A stretch of 64,000 nt of DNA from an uncultured Photobacterium sp. Lineage in GTDB: Bacteria > Pseudomonadota > Gammaproteobacteria > Enterobacterales > Vibrionaceae. Shown here in pieces: positions 1-8,659 of the stretch. A program made the translations under genes and the position numbers. Location: positions 41,863 through 105,862 of the forward strand of contig NZ_CAMRAN010000008.1 in the NCBI RefSeq assembly GCF_947039875.1. Reading direction: 5' to 3'. Every line of letters starts with the position of its first letter. Position 1 is the stretch's first letter. Below the pieces are notes generated by a model. The model was not told the origin of the DNA. It made no database searches and saw only the letters and a list, made by a program, of their open reading frames with translations.

Positions 1-369
1 CTTGTTGTGGTTGATACTGTTAATGCCGCCGATGTAGATGCTGGTGAAGTGTATTTCTTTGACTTTGATAAAGCCCCTGCTGAAATCGATTGGCAAGGCA
101 GTGCTCACGAAGTTGAAATGCTACAAACATTAATCATGATGGAATTGGTTGGCGATCGTCCCAAAACCTATGTTTTAGGCGTTACACCAACAGTGTTAGA
201 GCCAATGCATATGGGTCTAACATCTAAAATTAATGCTGCAATACCGATTATGGAGTCTGCATTGCTTAAACACCTTTCAGCACTCGACATAGATTGCGAA
301 AAAGTGAACAATATTGATATTAACAGCCTGATTCCAACAGCTTACAAGCGAGGTATTGAACAACAATGA
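1..369 (+). CDS. Hydrogenase maturation protease, HyaD/HybD family (5' end outside window)
   Basis: This is the C-terminal part of a nickel-dependent endopeptidase that trims the C-terminus of a NiFe-hydrogenase large subunit after the metal centre is inserted. The frame is open from base 1, so the true start lies upstream. What is visible fits the family: a hydrophobic strand ending in Asp (VVVDTVNA), which matches a nickel-ligand Asp, and a later His in GSAHEVEM, which matches the nickel-ligand His. The segment VLGVTP follows as in this family. The stop overlaps the next start (ATGA), so both genes are probably translationally coupled and belong to a hydrogenase operon that starts left of the window. 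The family call is secure; which hydrogenase it serves cannot be seen. Confidence 0.85.
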   Translation, partial: LVVVDTVNAADVDAGEVYFFDFDKAPAEIDWQGSAHEVEMLQTLIMMELVGDRPKTYVLGVTPTVLEPMHMGLTSKINAAIPIMESALLKHLSALDIDCEKVNNIDINSLIPTAYKRGIEQQ

Positions 370-2108
370 AATTAATTCAGTTTTCTTTTACTTGTTCACG
401 TCCTGTACCATTTTATGCTCAATTATGTAACGATTACCTAGCAAAACAACAGTTAGAAATCACTATTGGCTATGAAAAAAATCGTTATATCATTGAAGCG
501 GTTGGCACTCAGCCACAACTTGAAGCACTAGCAGACCAAATAGCAAAAGATTTTTTACTGTCTATTTGGCTGATTGACTCTTCAATTAAAGAAATTCGTC
601 ACCGTGAAGGTCGTATTGTTCCCTTAATAACAACTGCGCATAATCTGCCTTTCTGTAGTTATTGCGAACCCGCTCTTGGTGATAATCAATCTGAACTCTT
701 TGGTGAGATTGGCATTACCTGTTCCCATTGCCATGGTGAACAACTGGTTGATTCATCAATTAGTAGTGAGCAAATTCAGCAATGGGCTGATACGGTAATG
801 AACACGGGTCATGTTAGCTTTAGCTTACCGCTGCCTAACAACCAACAACACGAGTTTCATCTAAGCCGTGGCCCTATTGCTGCAACACAGCACCAGCGTC
901 AACAAGTTATTATCTGTAACCCTAATAATGTACCGATGCATTTTATCGTGCCATCAATCCATGTATTAGCGTTATCGAGCTTAGAAAAACCCCGTGTCAC
1001 TGTTCGCGCTAAACGTCACCATGCTCAGCTTGATCAACCCTTGTATGATCTTTGCTTTAGCTACAATCGCGTATTAACAGTACTCACTGAAATACTGCGT
1101 GTGCGTGGTATCGATTATTTACACATTGAAACCAATCATCAACAACCATTAATTGCACGCATCAATAAAGGCTGGAGTCAGGTTTGTAGCGATCCTGCTA
1201 TTCATCCTCTCGTGCCGTTTAAATCGGTTGAGCCTTTGCACGATCAAGCTTGCATCAATGGCCTAAACGCCTATTGGAGCAAACGTCGCATTAGGTTTGA
1301 TTACCAATCTAATCATGCTAATGATGTTCCCGCTCATACCTTGCCTATCTGTGCATTGCATGGCGGAATGTTAGAATCAGGTGTTGGCCGTCATAGTGCC
1401 GCGATTTATTTTAGTCGTTATGCTGCTGGTGAAATTGTCAGCCAAGATAAATTTACTCGTACAGATACGTTCTTAGTAATGCCTACCCTGCCACATTCTG
1501 GCGCAGAAATGATTGCAGTATTAGCTGCGGGTGAGCAAGCGGATGTTTTAGCTAAATTTAAGCAGCAAATACCGGTGAGTTATAATGATCTTAACAAGCT
1601 AGTCTTGAATGAGTGTAATGATCAACTTTCAGGCTTATTTGCTGTTGTCGCAACGGTTCTTGGCCTGTCAAAATCGGGGCATGATAGCGTTCAATATCTT
1701 AACGATGCACTGATTGCTAAATCACTACACAATGATAGTAACCAAGGTCATCGTGTTGATTTTTCATTAGATATGGTAAATAGCAAACGCACCATTGATT
1801 GGGCAAAAATGCTCGGCAGTTTAATGAGCTTTAGCTTAGTGGTTGATGAAGTCGATTACGACAAACTCGCCTTTGGTGTAATGGACTCATTAGCTGATTA
1901 TATTGCTAACTGGATCGAACGTATGGACGAAACCACAGGCATTAAAGCCGTTACCCTTGCAGGTAGTGACTTTGCTAATGAAGTGCTAGCAGATCGCATC
2001 TGCTTACGTGTAGGTAAGAATTACCCTATCGTAACAAACCGCAAGTTAGAGCTTGATGGTAGCAACTTAAGTGCTGGTGCATTGTTCTTGAAACTGCGCC
2101 GCCGTTAA
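366..2108 (+). CDS. HypF-related protein, degenerate, in a hydrogenase operon
   Basis: A 580-residue protein that looks like a shortened, diverged relative of the carbamoyltransferase HypF (usually about 750 residues). Residues 1-85 may be an acylphosphatase-like fold without the usual VxGVGFRP loop. Two CxxC pairs (C97/C100 and C119/C122) resemble HypF zinc fingers. The C-terminal third has a HypF/Kae1-like stretch (LSGLFAVVATVLGL) and a HypF-like end (LDGSNLSAGALFL). I see no HxHxH-type metal motif of the Kae1 domain and no clear YrdC signature, so carbamoyl-transfer activity is doubtful. Its overlap with the HyaD-type protease gene supports an accessory role in hydrogenase assembly. A complete HypF would have to be encoded elsewhere. 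Family assignment is by eye and moderate. Confidence 0.55.
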   Translation: MKLIQFSFTCSRPVPFYAQLCNDYLAKQQLEITIGYEKNRYIIEAVGTQPQLEALADQIAKDFLLSIWLIDSSIKEIRHREGRIVPLITTAHNLPFCSYCEPALGDNQSELFGEIGITCSHCHGEQLVDSSISSEQIQQWADTVMNTGHVSFSLPLPNNQQHEFHLSRGPIAATQHQRQQVIICNPNNVPMHFIVPSIHVLALSSLEKPRVTVRAKRHHAQLDQPLYDLCFSYNRVLTVLTEILRVRGIDYLHIETNHQQPLIARINKGWSQVCSDPAIHPLVPFKSVEPLHDQACINGLNAYWSKRRIRFDYQSNHANDVPAHTLPICALHGGMLESGVGRHSAAIYFSRYAAGEIVSQDKFTRTDTFLVMPTLPHSGAEMIAVLAAGEQADVLAKFKQQIPVSYNDLNKLVLNECNDQLSGLFAVVATVLGLSKSGHDSVQYLNDALIAKSLHNDSNQGHRVDFSLDMVNSKRTIDWAKMLGSLMSFSLVVDEVDYDKLAFGVMDSLADYIANWIERMDETTGIKAVTLAGSDFANEVLADRICLRVGKNYPIVTNRKLELDGSNLSAGALFLKLRRR

Positions 2109-2131
2109 GGTTTTATTTTATTGAATTAAAT

Positions 2132-2165
2132 AGCCCCATTGCTGTTAGTGATGGGGCTTTTTTGT
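2132..2165 (+). terminator. Rho-independent terminator of the hydrogenase block
   Basis: The arms AGCCCCAT and ATGGGGCT flank an 11-nt loop and are followed by a T run. The hairpin sits directly after the HypF-like gene and ends its operon. Confidence 0.85.
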
Positions 2166-2169
2166 GGGG

Positions 2170-3480
2170 TTATTTTTTATCGAGTTTTTTTAGAGTAATT
2201 ACTAATTGCTCTGCTACAGCATCAATAACTTTCATACATACAGAATTACCAAATTGCTTATATATTTGACCTTGTGATACAGCATCAACAATAAAGTTAT
2301 GAGGAAAACCTTGTAAATTTGCACACTCTCTTGGTGTTAACTTTCTTGGATTTTTATCAAGATGGCTTTGATCAATTAGTATTTCAGATCCATCTTTATA
2401 ATAGCGTGCACTTATTGTATTTGTATATTCGCTTTCAGCATTGAATAACGAATAACCAAAACCATTCCCTTTTGTTTTATGCTCTTCTTTACGTTTTTTA
2501 TGCCCAGTCCACAACTTATCAGAAATAGTAAAACGATCTTTATCGTGCTTGTCTTTATCGACATATAATTCAATCTGAGGCTGTAGAATATCACCTACAC
2601 GAGTTGTGGTTTTTTCACCAATAGGCCAAGTAAAGATATCTTCAAGTTTTATATTTTCATCTAAACCAAATGCATCACGATCAAATCCAACAAAAAAGAC
2701 TCGTTCCCTATTTTGTGGGATTCCAAAATCACCTGCACGTAAAACTTTTACATCAACGCAGTAATTCAGCTTTTTAGATAATGCACTACGAGCATCTTCA
2801 CTCATAGGTACATCAGTTGGAATCTCTTGCTCAAATTCACCACGCAAAATAGCCAAAATGGTTTTTAACGTTTCACCTTTATTATGGCTTTGAATTTGCT
2901 TAACATTTTCAAGTAAAAATGCTTTTGGTCTTTTTTCTGCGAGAATACGCTGAATTTCAAAAAACATGGTTCCACGTGTATCACTAAAACCTTGTTTTAA
3001 TCCAGCTTGTGAAAATGCTTGGCAAGGAAATCCGCCAAGCAAAACATCGTGATCTGGAATGTCTTTTGTTTTGATCTGAGTAATGTCACCATTGGGCATT
3101 TCACCGTAATTAGCAAGATAAGTTTTTTGTGCAAACTTATCCCATTCTGATGTAAATACACAATGTCCGTTTAATTTTTGAAATGGCAACCTAATACCAC
3201 CAATACCTGCAAATAGATCGATAAAGCTAAAATCTGAATCCGAAAGTGATTTTTGCTTAAAAGGAGCATTGTTATGGTGTTCTTTTAATTCATATTCTAA
3301 ATTTAGAATTGCGTTCCACTTTGCCTTGGTTGGTTCATGCTCACCTTTCTCCCAGCCTCGTACTGTTCGCTCGCCTGTCGAGTTTAAACCTAAAAGATTT
3401 GCGACTTCTGTTGCTCCAAGTCCAAGTTTTGATCTTAAAGTTTTGATATATTCAGCTTTATTTATAATTACAGTTGTCAT
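2170..3480 (-). CDS. DNA (cytosine-5) methyltransferase with N-terminal helix-turn-helix
   Basis: Modification enzyme of a restriction-modification system; it transfers a methyl group from S-adenosylmethionine to C5 of cytosine. Residues ~8-60 form an XRE-type helix-turn-helix (ATEVANLLGLN, then RTVRGWEKGE). The catalytic domain follows: motif I FAGIGG (90-95), motif IV GGFPCQAFSQ with catalytic Cys153, motif VI ENV (191-193), motif VIII QNRER (256-260) and motif X FGNSV (~410). At 436 residues the Dcm-type enzyme looks complete. It is divergent from the two restriction genes with 75 bp between them. Some C5 methyltransferases use an N-terminal HTH to repress their own or the nuclease promoter, and that role is inferred here. 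Target sequence unknown; LlaJI-type relatives do not fix it. Confidence 0.92.
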   Translation of the reverse strand: MTTVIINKAEYIKTLRSKLGLGATEVANLLGLNSTGERTVRGWEKGEHEPTKAKWNAILNLEYELKEHHNNAPFKQKSLSDSDFSFIDLFAGIGGIRLPFQKLNGHCVFTSEWDKFAQKTYLANYGEMPNGDITQIKTKDIPDHDVLLGGFPCQAFSQAGLKQGFSDTRGTMFFEIQRILAEKRPKAFLLENVKQIQSHNKGETLKTILAILRGEFEQEIPTDVPMSEDARSALSKKLNYCVDVKVLRAGDFGIPQNRERVFFVGFDRDAFGLDENIKLEDIFTWPIGEKTTTRVGDILQPQIELYVDKDKHDKDRFTISDKLWTGHKKRKEEHKTKGNGFGYSLFNAESEYTNTISARYYKDGSEILIDQSHLDKNPRKLTPRECANLQGFPHNFIVDAVSQGQIYKQFGNSVCMKVIDAVAEQLVITLKKLDKK

Positions 3481-3555
3481 TAGGTATGCTTATCCGGTTT
3501 TTAACCCGGCTAATACTAACACTGTATATAATCACATGCAATGGAATAAGGTTAT
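3481..3555. promoter_or_regulatory. Divergent promoter region of the restriction-modification system
   Basis: A perfect -10 hexamer TATAAT (3527-3532) faces the restriction genes. An imperfect dyad, CCGG at 3494-3497 and again at 3506-3509 with an inner GGTT/AACC pair, lies where the -35 element should be. A repressor bound there, such as the HTH of the methyltransferase, could block the nuclease promoter. The regulatory reading is inference. An AAGG Shine-Dalgarno precedes the ATG at 3556. Confidence 0.5.
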
Positions 3556-4989
3556 ATGTCACCTAATACATTATCTAGTTTTGTTAAAAAATGCTCTGAT
3601 ATTGAGAGCGGGATGAGCCTGACTTACGGTGAGATCTCACCAAGTTTTATTTTTTCAAATACAGGTAAAGGAGGTAATCCTAAATATTTTTCAATAAGTT
3701 TAATTCAACTTATTGATGTATTAACAGATATTAAACAAAATCTACCTGTTTTTTTAAAGCACATTAATTATATTGAAAAAGATTGGCGAGATTTATTTTC
3801 AACATATATAAAGGATCCTGTTGTAAATGCATTATCAACAGTTCAAACACTTCCTTTGTTTGCTTTGATTAATAAAATCATTTATCAATTAAATAATCTT
3901 AGTAATTATAAAGAAAAAGAAATTCAACTATCAGATGAATATTTAGCCATTGCCATTGATTATCTTTCGTCTCAAAAGTGTAACATCACAGAAATCAGAG
4001 AGCTAAAAAACTCTAGTGGCGACAACTTTCATAGTACTAATATTATTTATTATGGTGCCCCAGGTACAGGTAAAAGCTATTCTATATCTCAAGGAAAAGA
4101 TGAAAATTATTTTACTCGTACTGTTTTTCATCCCGATACACAATACAGTGACTTTATTGGTTGTTTAAAGCCAATAATGAACAACAATAGTGTCAGTTAT
4201 CAATTCCGTCCAGGTCCATTTACAATAGCAATTATTAAAGCCATATCTGACCCCTCCTCTGAATATTTTCTTGTAATAGAAGAAATTAATCGAGCTGCTG
4301 CTGCTGCTGTTTTTGGTGAGATATTTCAATTACTTGATCGTGATGAAAACGGTGAAAGTTCTTATTCTATTGATGTATCAGATCCTGATTTACTAGCCTA
4401 CCTTAATGAAAAAACGCTTAATAATTTTTCTACTGGTAAGCTAAAAATTCCATCAAATTTATCATTATTGGCTACCATGAATAGTAGTGATCAAGCAGTA
4501 ATGCCAATGGATACTGCATTTAAGCGCCGCTGGCAATTTAAATATTTACAAATTGATTACTCAAAAGCATCTAAAGGGACATTAAATATACCAATTGAAT
4601 CTGCTGGAAATATAACTATTCAACCTATTGAATGGTCTATTTTAGCAATGGTTATCAATAAGCATTTAGCAACTGAGCGTATTCCAGAAGATCGTTTACT
4701 TGGTCATCGATTTATTAGTGAAACTGAACTTCAAAAGGATCCTGACAATACATTAAAAGGTAAATTACTAATGTATTTATGGGATGATGTATTACGCCAT
4801 AACCAAAAAACGATTATTTTCAAAGATGAAGTAATTATAAATGGACAATCTGTAGAATTAATCAACTTTAGTCAATTAATTAATGCTTTTGAGCAAGGAT
4901 CTACTGTCTTTAATAACGCTATTGAAGAAAGCTTACTATCAAAAATGGCTGAATCTGTTGATACTAAGACATACTTGGAATACGAATAA
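3556..4989 (+). CDS. McrB-like AAA+ NTPase subunit of a LlaJI/BsuMI-type restriction enzyme
   Basis: Motor subunit of a multisubunit restriction nuclease. The N-terminal ~155 residues are lineage-specific and probably bind DNA or the partner. The AAA+ module then shows Walker A GAPGTGKS (167-174), Walker B FLVIEEINRA (238-247), the McrB-like signature TMNSSD (307-312, in the place of MNTAD) and an arginine-finger region FKRRW (322-326). McrB proteins prefer GTP, and the same is likely here. The gene ends at the first base of the next start (TAATG), so the two products are made together. Because a C5 methyltransferase is encoded next door, this is more likely part of a conventional modification-blocked system than a methylation-dependent McrBC system. 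The start is supported by AAGG four bases upstream. Confidence 0.85.
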   Translation: MSPNTLSSFVKKCSDIESGMSLTYGEISPSFIFSNTGKGGNPKYFSISLIQLIDVLTDIKQNLPVFLKHINYIEKDWRDLFSTYIKDPVVNALSTVQTLPLFALINKIIYQLNNLSNYKEKEIQLSDEYLAIAIDYLSSQKCNITEIRELKNSSGDNFHSTNIIYYGAPGTGKSYSISQGKDENYFTRTVFHPDTQYSDFIGCLKPIMNNNSVSYQFRPGPFTIAIIKAISDPSSEYFLVIEEINRAAAAAVFGEIFQLLDRDENGESSYSIDVSDPDLLAYLNEKTLNNFSTGKLKIPSNLSLLATMNSSDQAVMPMDTAFKRRWQFKYLQIDYSKASKGTLNIPIESAGNITIQPIEWSILAMVINKHLATERIPEDRLLGHRFISETELQKDPDNTLKGKLLMYLWDDVLRHNQKTIIFKDEVIINGQSVELINFSQLINAFEQGSTVFNNAIEESLLSKMAESVDTKTYLEYE

Positions 4990-6251
4990 TGCCATCAAAA
5001 CTTTATCATTATACTGATAGAGCACTGGTATCTTCCCTACCAGATGCTCTCAGAAAGCAAATGTATAATCAGTATTTGATCACCCATGACGATATAAAAA
5101 TATCGTTTTGTGGACTAGTTATAAACAGTTCAGGAGCTCATGTCTTTTTACCCAGAAACTCAGATATTCCTAAATTAGGTAGCCGTGATAGTTATCAAAT
5201 TGCTTCATTTTTAATGAAAGCAATTCGTCGTTATTCTGAAGATAGAACAAGCAAACTATATGCACTAGATGAAGGCATTGACTGCATTGGTAGTCATCGT
5301 CTCAATTTAATATCTACCTTACTTGAAGATTTTTGTAATAACGGCTTATATTCTCGTCGATTATCAGAGAAAGTTTTGAATACAGGTAAACCTGATTGGA
5401 AGCGAACAATATCAAACCAGACACCTTTTCCAGGAGATGGTGGACCTGTTTATCTTGATGTATATGGTACTAGGCGTCGTTATTTTTCTAATAGCGAAGT
5501 ATCTCGTATACATGCCAGTATTATTAAACAAATAGATAAATCTTTTGGATGGATAGTTACTGGATCTAAATTATCTGTATCACAAGACATACAAAACATA
5601 CCGTTACCAAAAGGAAATATTACAGAACAATTACGCGTATTACATTCTGAATTAATATCTGTTTTTTCGGAAAGAGATATCCGATTATTACAATTATTAT
5701 CTGAATATCTAGAGTGTAATCATGGACGTGAAATAAGTGACTCCGTAATTGGGCTCAAACATTTTCATGGTATGTGGGAACATATGCTAGATAAAACATT
5801 ATCATGGAATTTTCCTGTTAATCGATTACTTTCTGTTCCTACATATCAATTTAATGACGGAACACTAAAGCCAGCAGCTTCAAAGGCACAACGAACAGAT
5901 ACCGTTTTAAGGTATCCTAATAGTAATAAATTTGCTGTTGTTGATGCAAAATACTATGGAGCACAAGGTCTTAATAGCGCCCCTGGGTGGCCTGATTTAG
6001 TAAAACAGTTTTTCTATGCAAAAGCACTGAAAGTCTATTGTCCAGAATCAAAGGTCAGTAATGCTTTTGTTTTCCCTGGTTCTGGCCCATTAAAATCAGT
6101 TCACATGCAAAATAGAACAACTAAGAATCTAGAAGATGATGATTACCCTCCAATTAAGTGCTTGTATTTAGACCCAATTAAACTGATTAATCATTATGTT
6201 AAAGGGAAAAAACTTGAAGAGTTCAGCCGTGAAATATTATTCAATGATTAA
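4989..6251 (+). CDS. LlaJI-family restriction endonuclease subunit (McrC-like partner)
   Basis: Nuclease subunit paired with the McrB-like protein before it. The C-terminal region contains a PD-(D/E)xK core: RTD (D304), then FAVVDAKYYG with D319 and K321, followed by a helix with Q340 (DLVKQFFYAKA). The N-terminal two thirds are a less conserved recognition or assembly region. Length (420 residues) and gene order (AAA+ subunit, then nuclease, next to a C5 methyltransferase) match the LlaJI and BsuMI type. Known LlaJI loci carry two methyltransferases; only one is visible here, so either this lineage needs only one or the other lies elsewhere. The gene ends two bases before the tandem repeat block. 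Confidence 0.82.
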   Translation: MPSKLYHYTDRALVSSLPDALRKQMYNQYLITHDDIKISFCGLVINSSGAHVFLPRNSDIPKLGSRDSYQIASFLMKAIRRYSEDRTSKLYALDEGIDCIGSHRLNLISTLLEDFCNNGLYSRRLSEKVLNTGKPDWKRTISNQTPFPGDGGPVYLDVYGTRRRYFSNSEVSRIHASIIKQIDKSFGWIVTGSKLSVSQDIQNIPLPKGNITEQLRVLHSELISVFSERDIRLLQLLSEYLECNHGREISDSVIGLKHFHGMWEHMLDKTLSWNFPVNRLLSVPTYQFNDGTLKPAASKAQRTDTVLRYPNSNKFAVVDAKYYGAQGLNSAPGWPDLVKQFFYAKALKVYCPESKVSNAFVFPGSGPLKSVHMQNRTTKNLEDDDYPPIKCLYLDPIKLINHYVKGKKLEEFSREILFND

Positions 6252-6253
6252 GT

Positions 6254-6840
6254 CTACAACGCGTGGATAGTAGATTTCCTATCGCCCTCGCGGGCATTCA
6301 CTGTAGGGAATGACGGGGTTGGGGGCGGCATTCATTATAGGGAATGATGAAGGTTATTTTCCCGTCATCCCAGAAGTTGAGGAACGAAACTATCCGGGAT
6401 CTATTCACCGCGTGATTGCGCATCACAGACATCAGCAAAAACAAGCACTCTACAACACGCGGATAGTAGATTCCCTATCGCCCTCGCGGGCATTCACAGT
6501 AGGGAATGACGGGGTTGAGGGTGGCATTTATCGAAAGGAATGACAAAAGTTATTTTCCCGTCATCCCGGAAGTTGAGGAACGAAACTATCCGAGATCTAT
6601 TCACCGCGTGTTTGAACATCACAGGCATCAGCAAAAACAAGCACTCTACAACGCGTGGATAGTAGATTCCCTATCGCCCTCGCGGGCATTCACTGTAGGG
6701 CATGGCGGGGTTGGGGGTGGCATTTATCGTAGGGAATTATGAAGGTTATTTCCCGTCATCCCGGAAGTTGAGGAACGAAACTATCCGGGATCTATTCACC
6801 GCGTGATTGAGCCTCAAAGACGCCAATGAAAACAGAAACT
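6254..6840. repeat. Three tandem copies of a ~196-bp hairpin-rich intergenic repeat
   Basis: Units are 6254-6449, 6450-6645 and 6646-6840 (196, 196 and 195 bp), each starting with CTACAAC. Every unit holds two hairpin modules. The first has arms of the type ATTCCCTA/TAGGGAAT around an inner GCCC/GGGC stem; the outer arms are changed in part in some copies, for example TTTCCTA in unit 1 and TAGGGCAT in unit 3. The second has ATCCCGGA/TCCGGGAT separated by 18 bases and is also slightly varied between copies. Short open frames inside are by-products of the repeat. A fourth CTACAACGC starts at 6841 inside the stop region of the next gene, and a partial copy lies at 9281. No transposase is nearby, so this looks like a non-autonomous dispersed element amplified in tandem. 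Confidence 0.88.
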
Positions 6841-7728
6841 CTACAACGCATGAAAAGTATCCATCACATAATCAATAAACAAACGGGTAGTTTGCGGTTG
6901 TAGGCGATGAGATGGGTACACCATATACATATTTCCTGATTCATGACTATATTCAGATAAAATCGGTATCAGTTCCCCGCTATCAATATATTGTTCAACT
7001 AACCCTTCTGGCAACCGCGCAATGCCTCTGCCCTCACGCACTGCAGTAATGTGTAAATGGGTATTGTCTGCAGCAAAGCGGCCTTTAACTGGGAATTCTT
7101 TTAAGCCATTTTCATACGCAAATGTCCAATATTGCTTGGCTTCAGATTGCTGCCATAAAATACAATTATGATCGATTAAGTCACTCGGTGATTGAGGTGT
7201 GCCATAGTGTGAGATATAGCTTTTACTCGCGCAATAAATGATTTGCTTACGCCGTATTTTTCTCGCTATCAATGTTGGTGTTGCAAGCTCACCGGAACGA
7301 AAAGCAATATCTACGTTGTGATCAATCATATCCAATAGATTGTCATTGACGATCAGTTCTATCTTCACTTTTGGATATCTATCAAGAAAATCATTAATCA
7401 CTGACTGTAAATAATAAACAGAGAAATCAAACGGGGCTGTAATACGAATTAAACCATCAGGTATTTGTTGGTTCTGTTGTAGCGATTGATTAGCCTCTTC
7501 CATACCGCACAAAAAAGGCTTCACCTGTTGGTAATAAATTTCACCTAAATTAGTTAACGATAATTTACGGGTGCTGCGATTTAATAACCGTACCCCTAAC
7601 GCTGTTTCTAATTGCTGAACTTTGCGGCTAACGGTGGTTGATGGCATAGCTAACTTTTTGCCAGCATCAACAAAGCTGTTCATCTCAACAACAGTTGCAA
7701 AGATCTTAATCTCGTTTAAATCAACCAT
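6841..7728 (-). CDS. LysR-family transcriptional regulator
   Basis: A 295-residue LysR regulator. The winged HTH is at residues 1-60 (SFVDAGKKLAMPSTTVSRKVQQLE) [segments ATVVEMNSF and TTVSRKVQQLE are typical], followed by a periplasmic-binding-protein-like effector domain from ~90. It resembles the DsdC/YafC-like group with RSTRKLSLT after the HTH. It is divergent from the pirin/hydrolase pair with 101 bp between, so that pair is its likely target. The final codons and stop fall in the sequence CTACAACGC, which is also the start of the adjacent 196-bp repeat, so the repeat insertion may have set the present C-terminus. Effector unknown. Confidence 0.88.
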   Translation of the reverse strand: MVDLNEIKIFATVVEMNSFVDAGKKLAMPSTTVSRKVQQLETALGVRLLNRSTRKLSLTNLGEIYYQQVKPFLCGMEEANQSLQQNQQIPDGLIRITAPFDFSVYYLQSVINDFLDRYPKVKIELIVNDNLLDMIDHNVDIAFRSGELATPTLIARKIRRKQIIYCASKSYISHYGTPQSPSDLIDHNCILWQQSEAKQYWTFAYENGLKEFPVKGRFAADNTHLHITAVREGRGIARLPEGLVEQYIDSGELIPILSEYSHESGNMYMVYPSHRLQPQTTRLFIDYVMDTFHAL

Positions 7729-7829
7729 TCAATTACCAATAAATATGGGACAAATAAACTCAATTATACCATCTAATAAAGCATTCGATTAAAGCATACA
7801 CTTATTCCATCAAACAGAAGGAGTTTATC

Positions 7830-8645
7830 GTGATTAAATCAAACTATACTGGTCTACGCCATGGGCCAATAAACAGCTTTATTCGACAAGATAACATGCA
7901 GCAATTAAATCCTTTTGTGATGTGGGATCATTTCCAATTGAATTCACCCCAAACGGAAGCTGGATTCGATTTTCATGGCCATTCAGGTATTGCTGCCATT
8001 ACTTATGTTATTCATGCCGATCTCATCCATCAAGACTCACAAGGTAACGTTGCTAGATTACCAACGGGCAGTGTTCAACTGTTAGTGGCGGGTGCAGGCG
8101 CACTGCATAAAGAAACATTAACCTCACAAGACGGTCACTTTGAGGCATTTCAACTTTGGACCGCTTTACCAAAAAACATCGAAATGGGTGAAGCGCACTA
8201 TCAAGGTGTTTCTAATGAAGATCTGCCGATTATCGAAGAGGTAAATACATCGACGAAAATATTGGTGGGTGAATACGCAGGGATTAAAAGTCCAATTAAC
8301 CATATTATTGATATAAACTATTATCACATAACGTTATCAGCCAAAGATGCAAACTGGCGTTATGCGCCGACACCAAAGCAGGATTCACGCTTTATATATG
8401 TACTAAAAGGTAGCATATCAATATCTGGCGAGCGTGTCGCAACCCAACAATTAATCACCATTGATAATGCTGCGATGTTAGAGATCATCGCTGAAACGGA
8501 TAATAGTGAATTTATTTTTGTGTCAGCGGCTTCTTTGGCACAACCTATTTTACCAACAGGGCCATCGGTCCACACTAGTTACGAAAATGCCACAATTGGT
8601 CAGCAAAATATTGCACAACTTTTTAAAACAATGATGAAATCATAA
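7830..8645 (+). CDS. Pirin-family cupin protein
   Basis: A bicupin of the pirin family, 271 residues. The N-terminal cupin has the metal-ligand pattern FHGHSGI (two His) and later GAGALHKE, which replaces the usual HSE metal motif and keeps His and Glu. Bacterial pirins bind iron or other metals, and some act as quercetinases or redox sensors; which applies here cannot be read from sequence. Translation starts at GTG 7830 after a strong AAGGAG. The isochorismatase-like gene follows after 14 bp with its own AAGGA, so they form an operon. The divergent LysR gene probably controls both. Confidence 0.85.
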   Translation: MIKSNYTGLRHGPINSFIRQDNMQQLNPFVMWDHFQLNSPQTEAGFDFHGHSGIAAITYVIHADLIHQDSQGNVARLPTGSVQLLVAGAGALHKETLTSQDGHFEAFQLWTALPKNIEMGEAHYQGVSNEDLPIIEEVNTSTKILVGEYAGIKSPINHIIDINYYHITLSAKDANWRYAPTPKQDSRFIYVLKGSISISGERVATQQLITIDNAAMLEIIAETDNSEFIFVSAASLAQPILPTGPSVHTSYENATIGQQNIAQLFKTMMKS

Positions 8646-8659
8646 TAAGGAATACCACT

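Noticed and set aside
3556..6251. Methylation-dependent McrBC (type IV) system
   Set aside because: A C5 methyltransferase is encoded divergently and the second subunit resembles the LlaJI nuclease, so a conventional modification-blocked system fits better.
6310..6742. Two overlapping small open frames inside the tandem repeats
   Set aside because: They exist only because the repeat happens to lack stops in that frame; both encode the same repeat-derived peptide, with no ribosome site of note.
6254..6840. CRISPR array or integron attC sites
   Set aside because: Units are 196 bp with no short constant repeat and variable spacer pattern, no cas genes, and no attC core sites or integrase.
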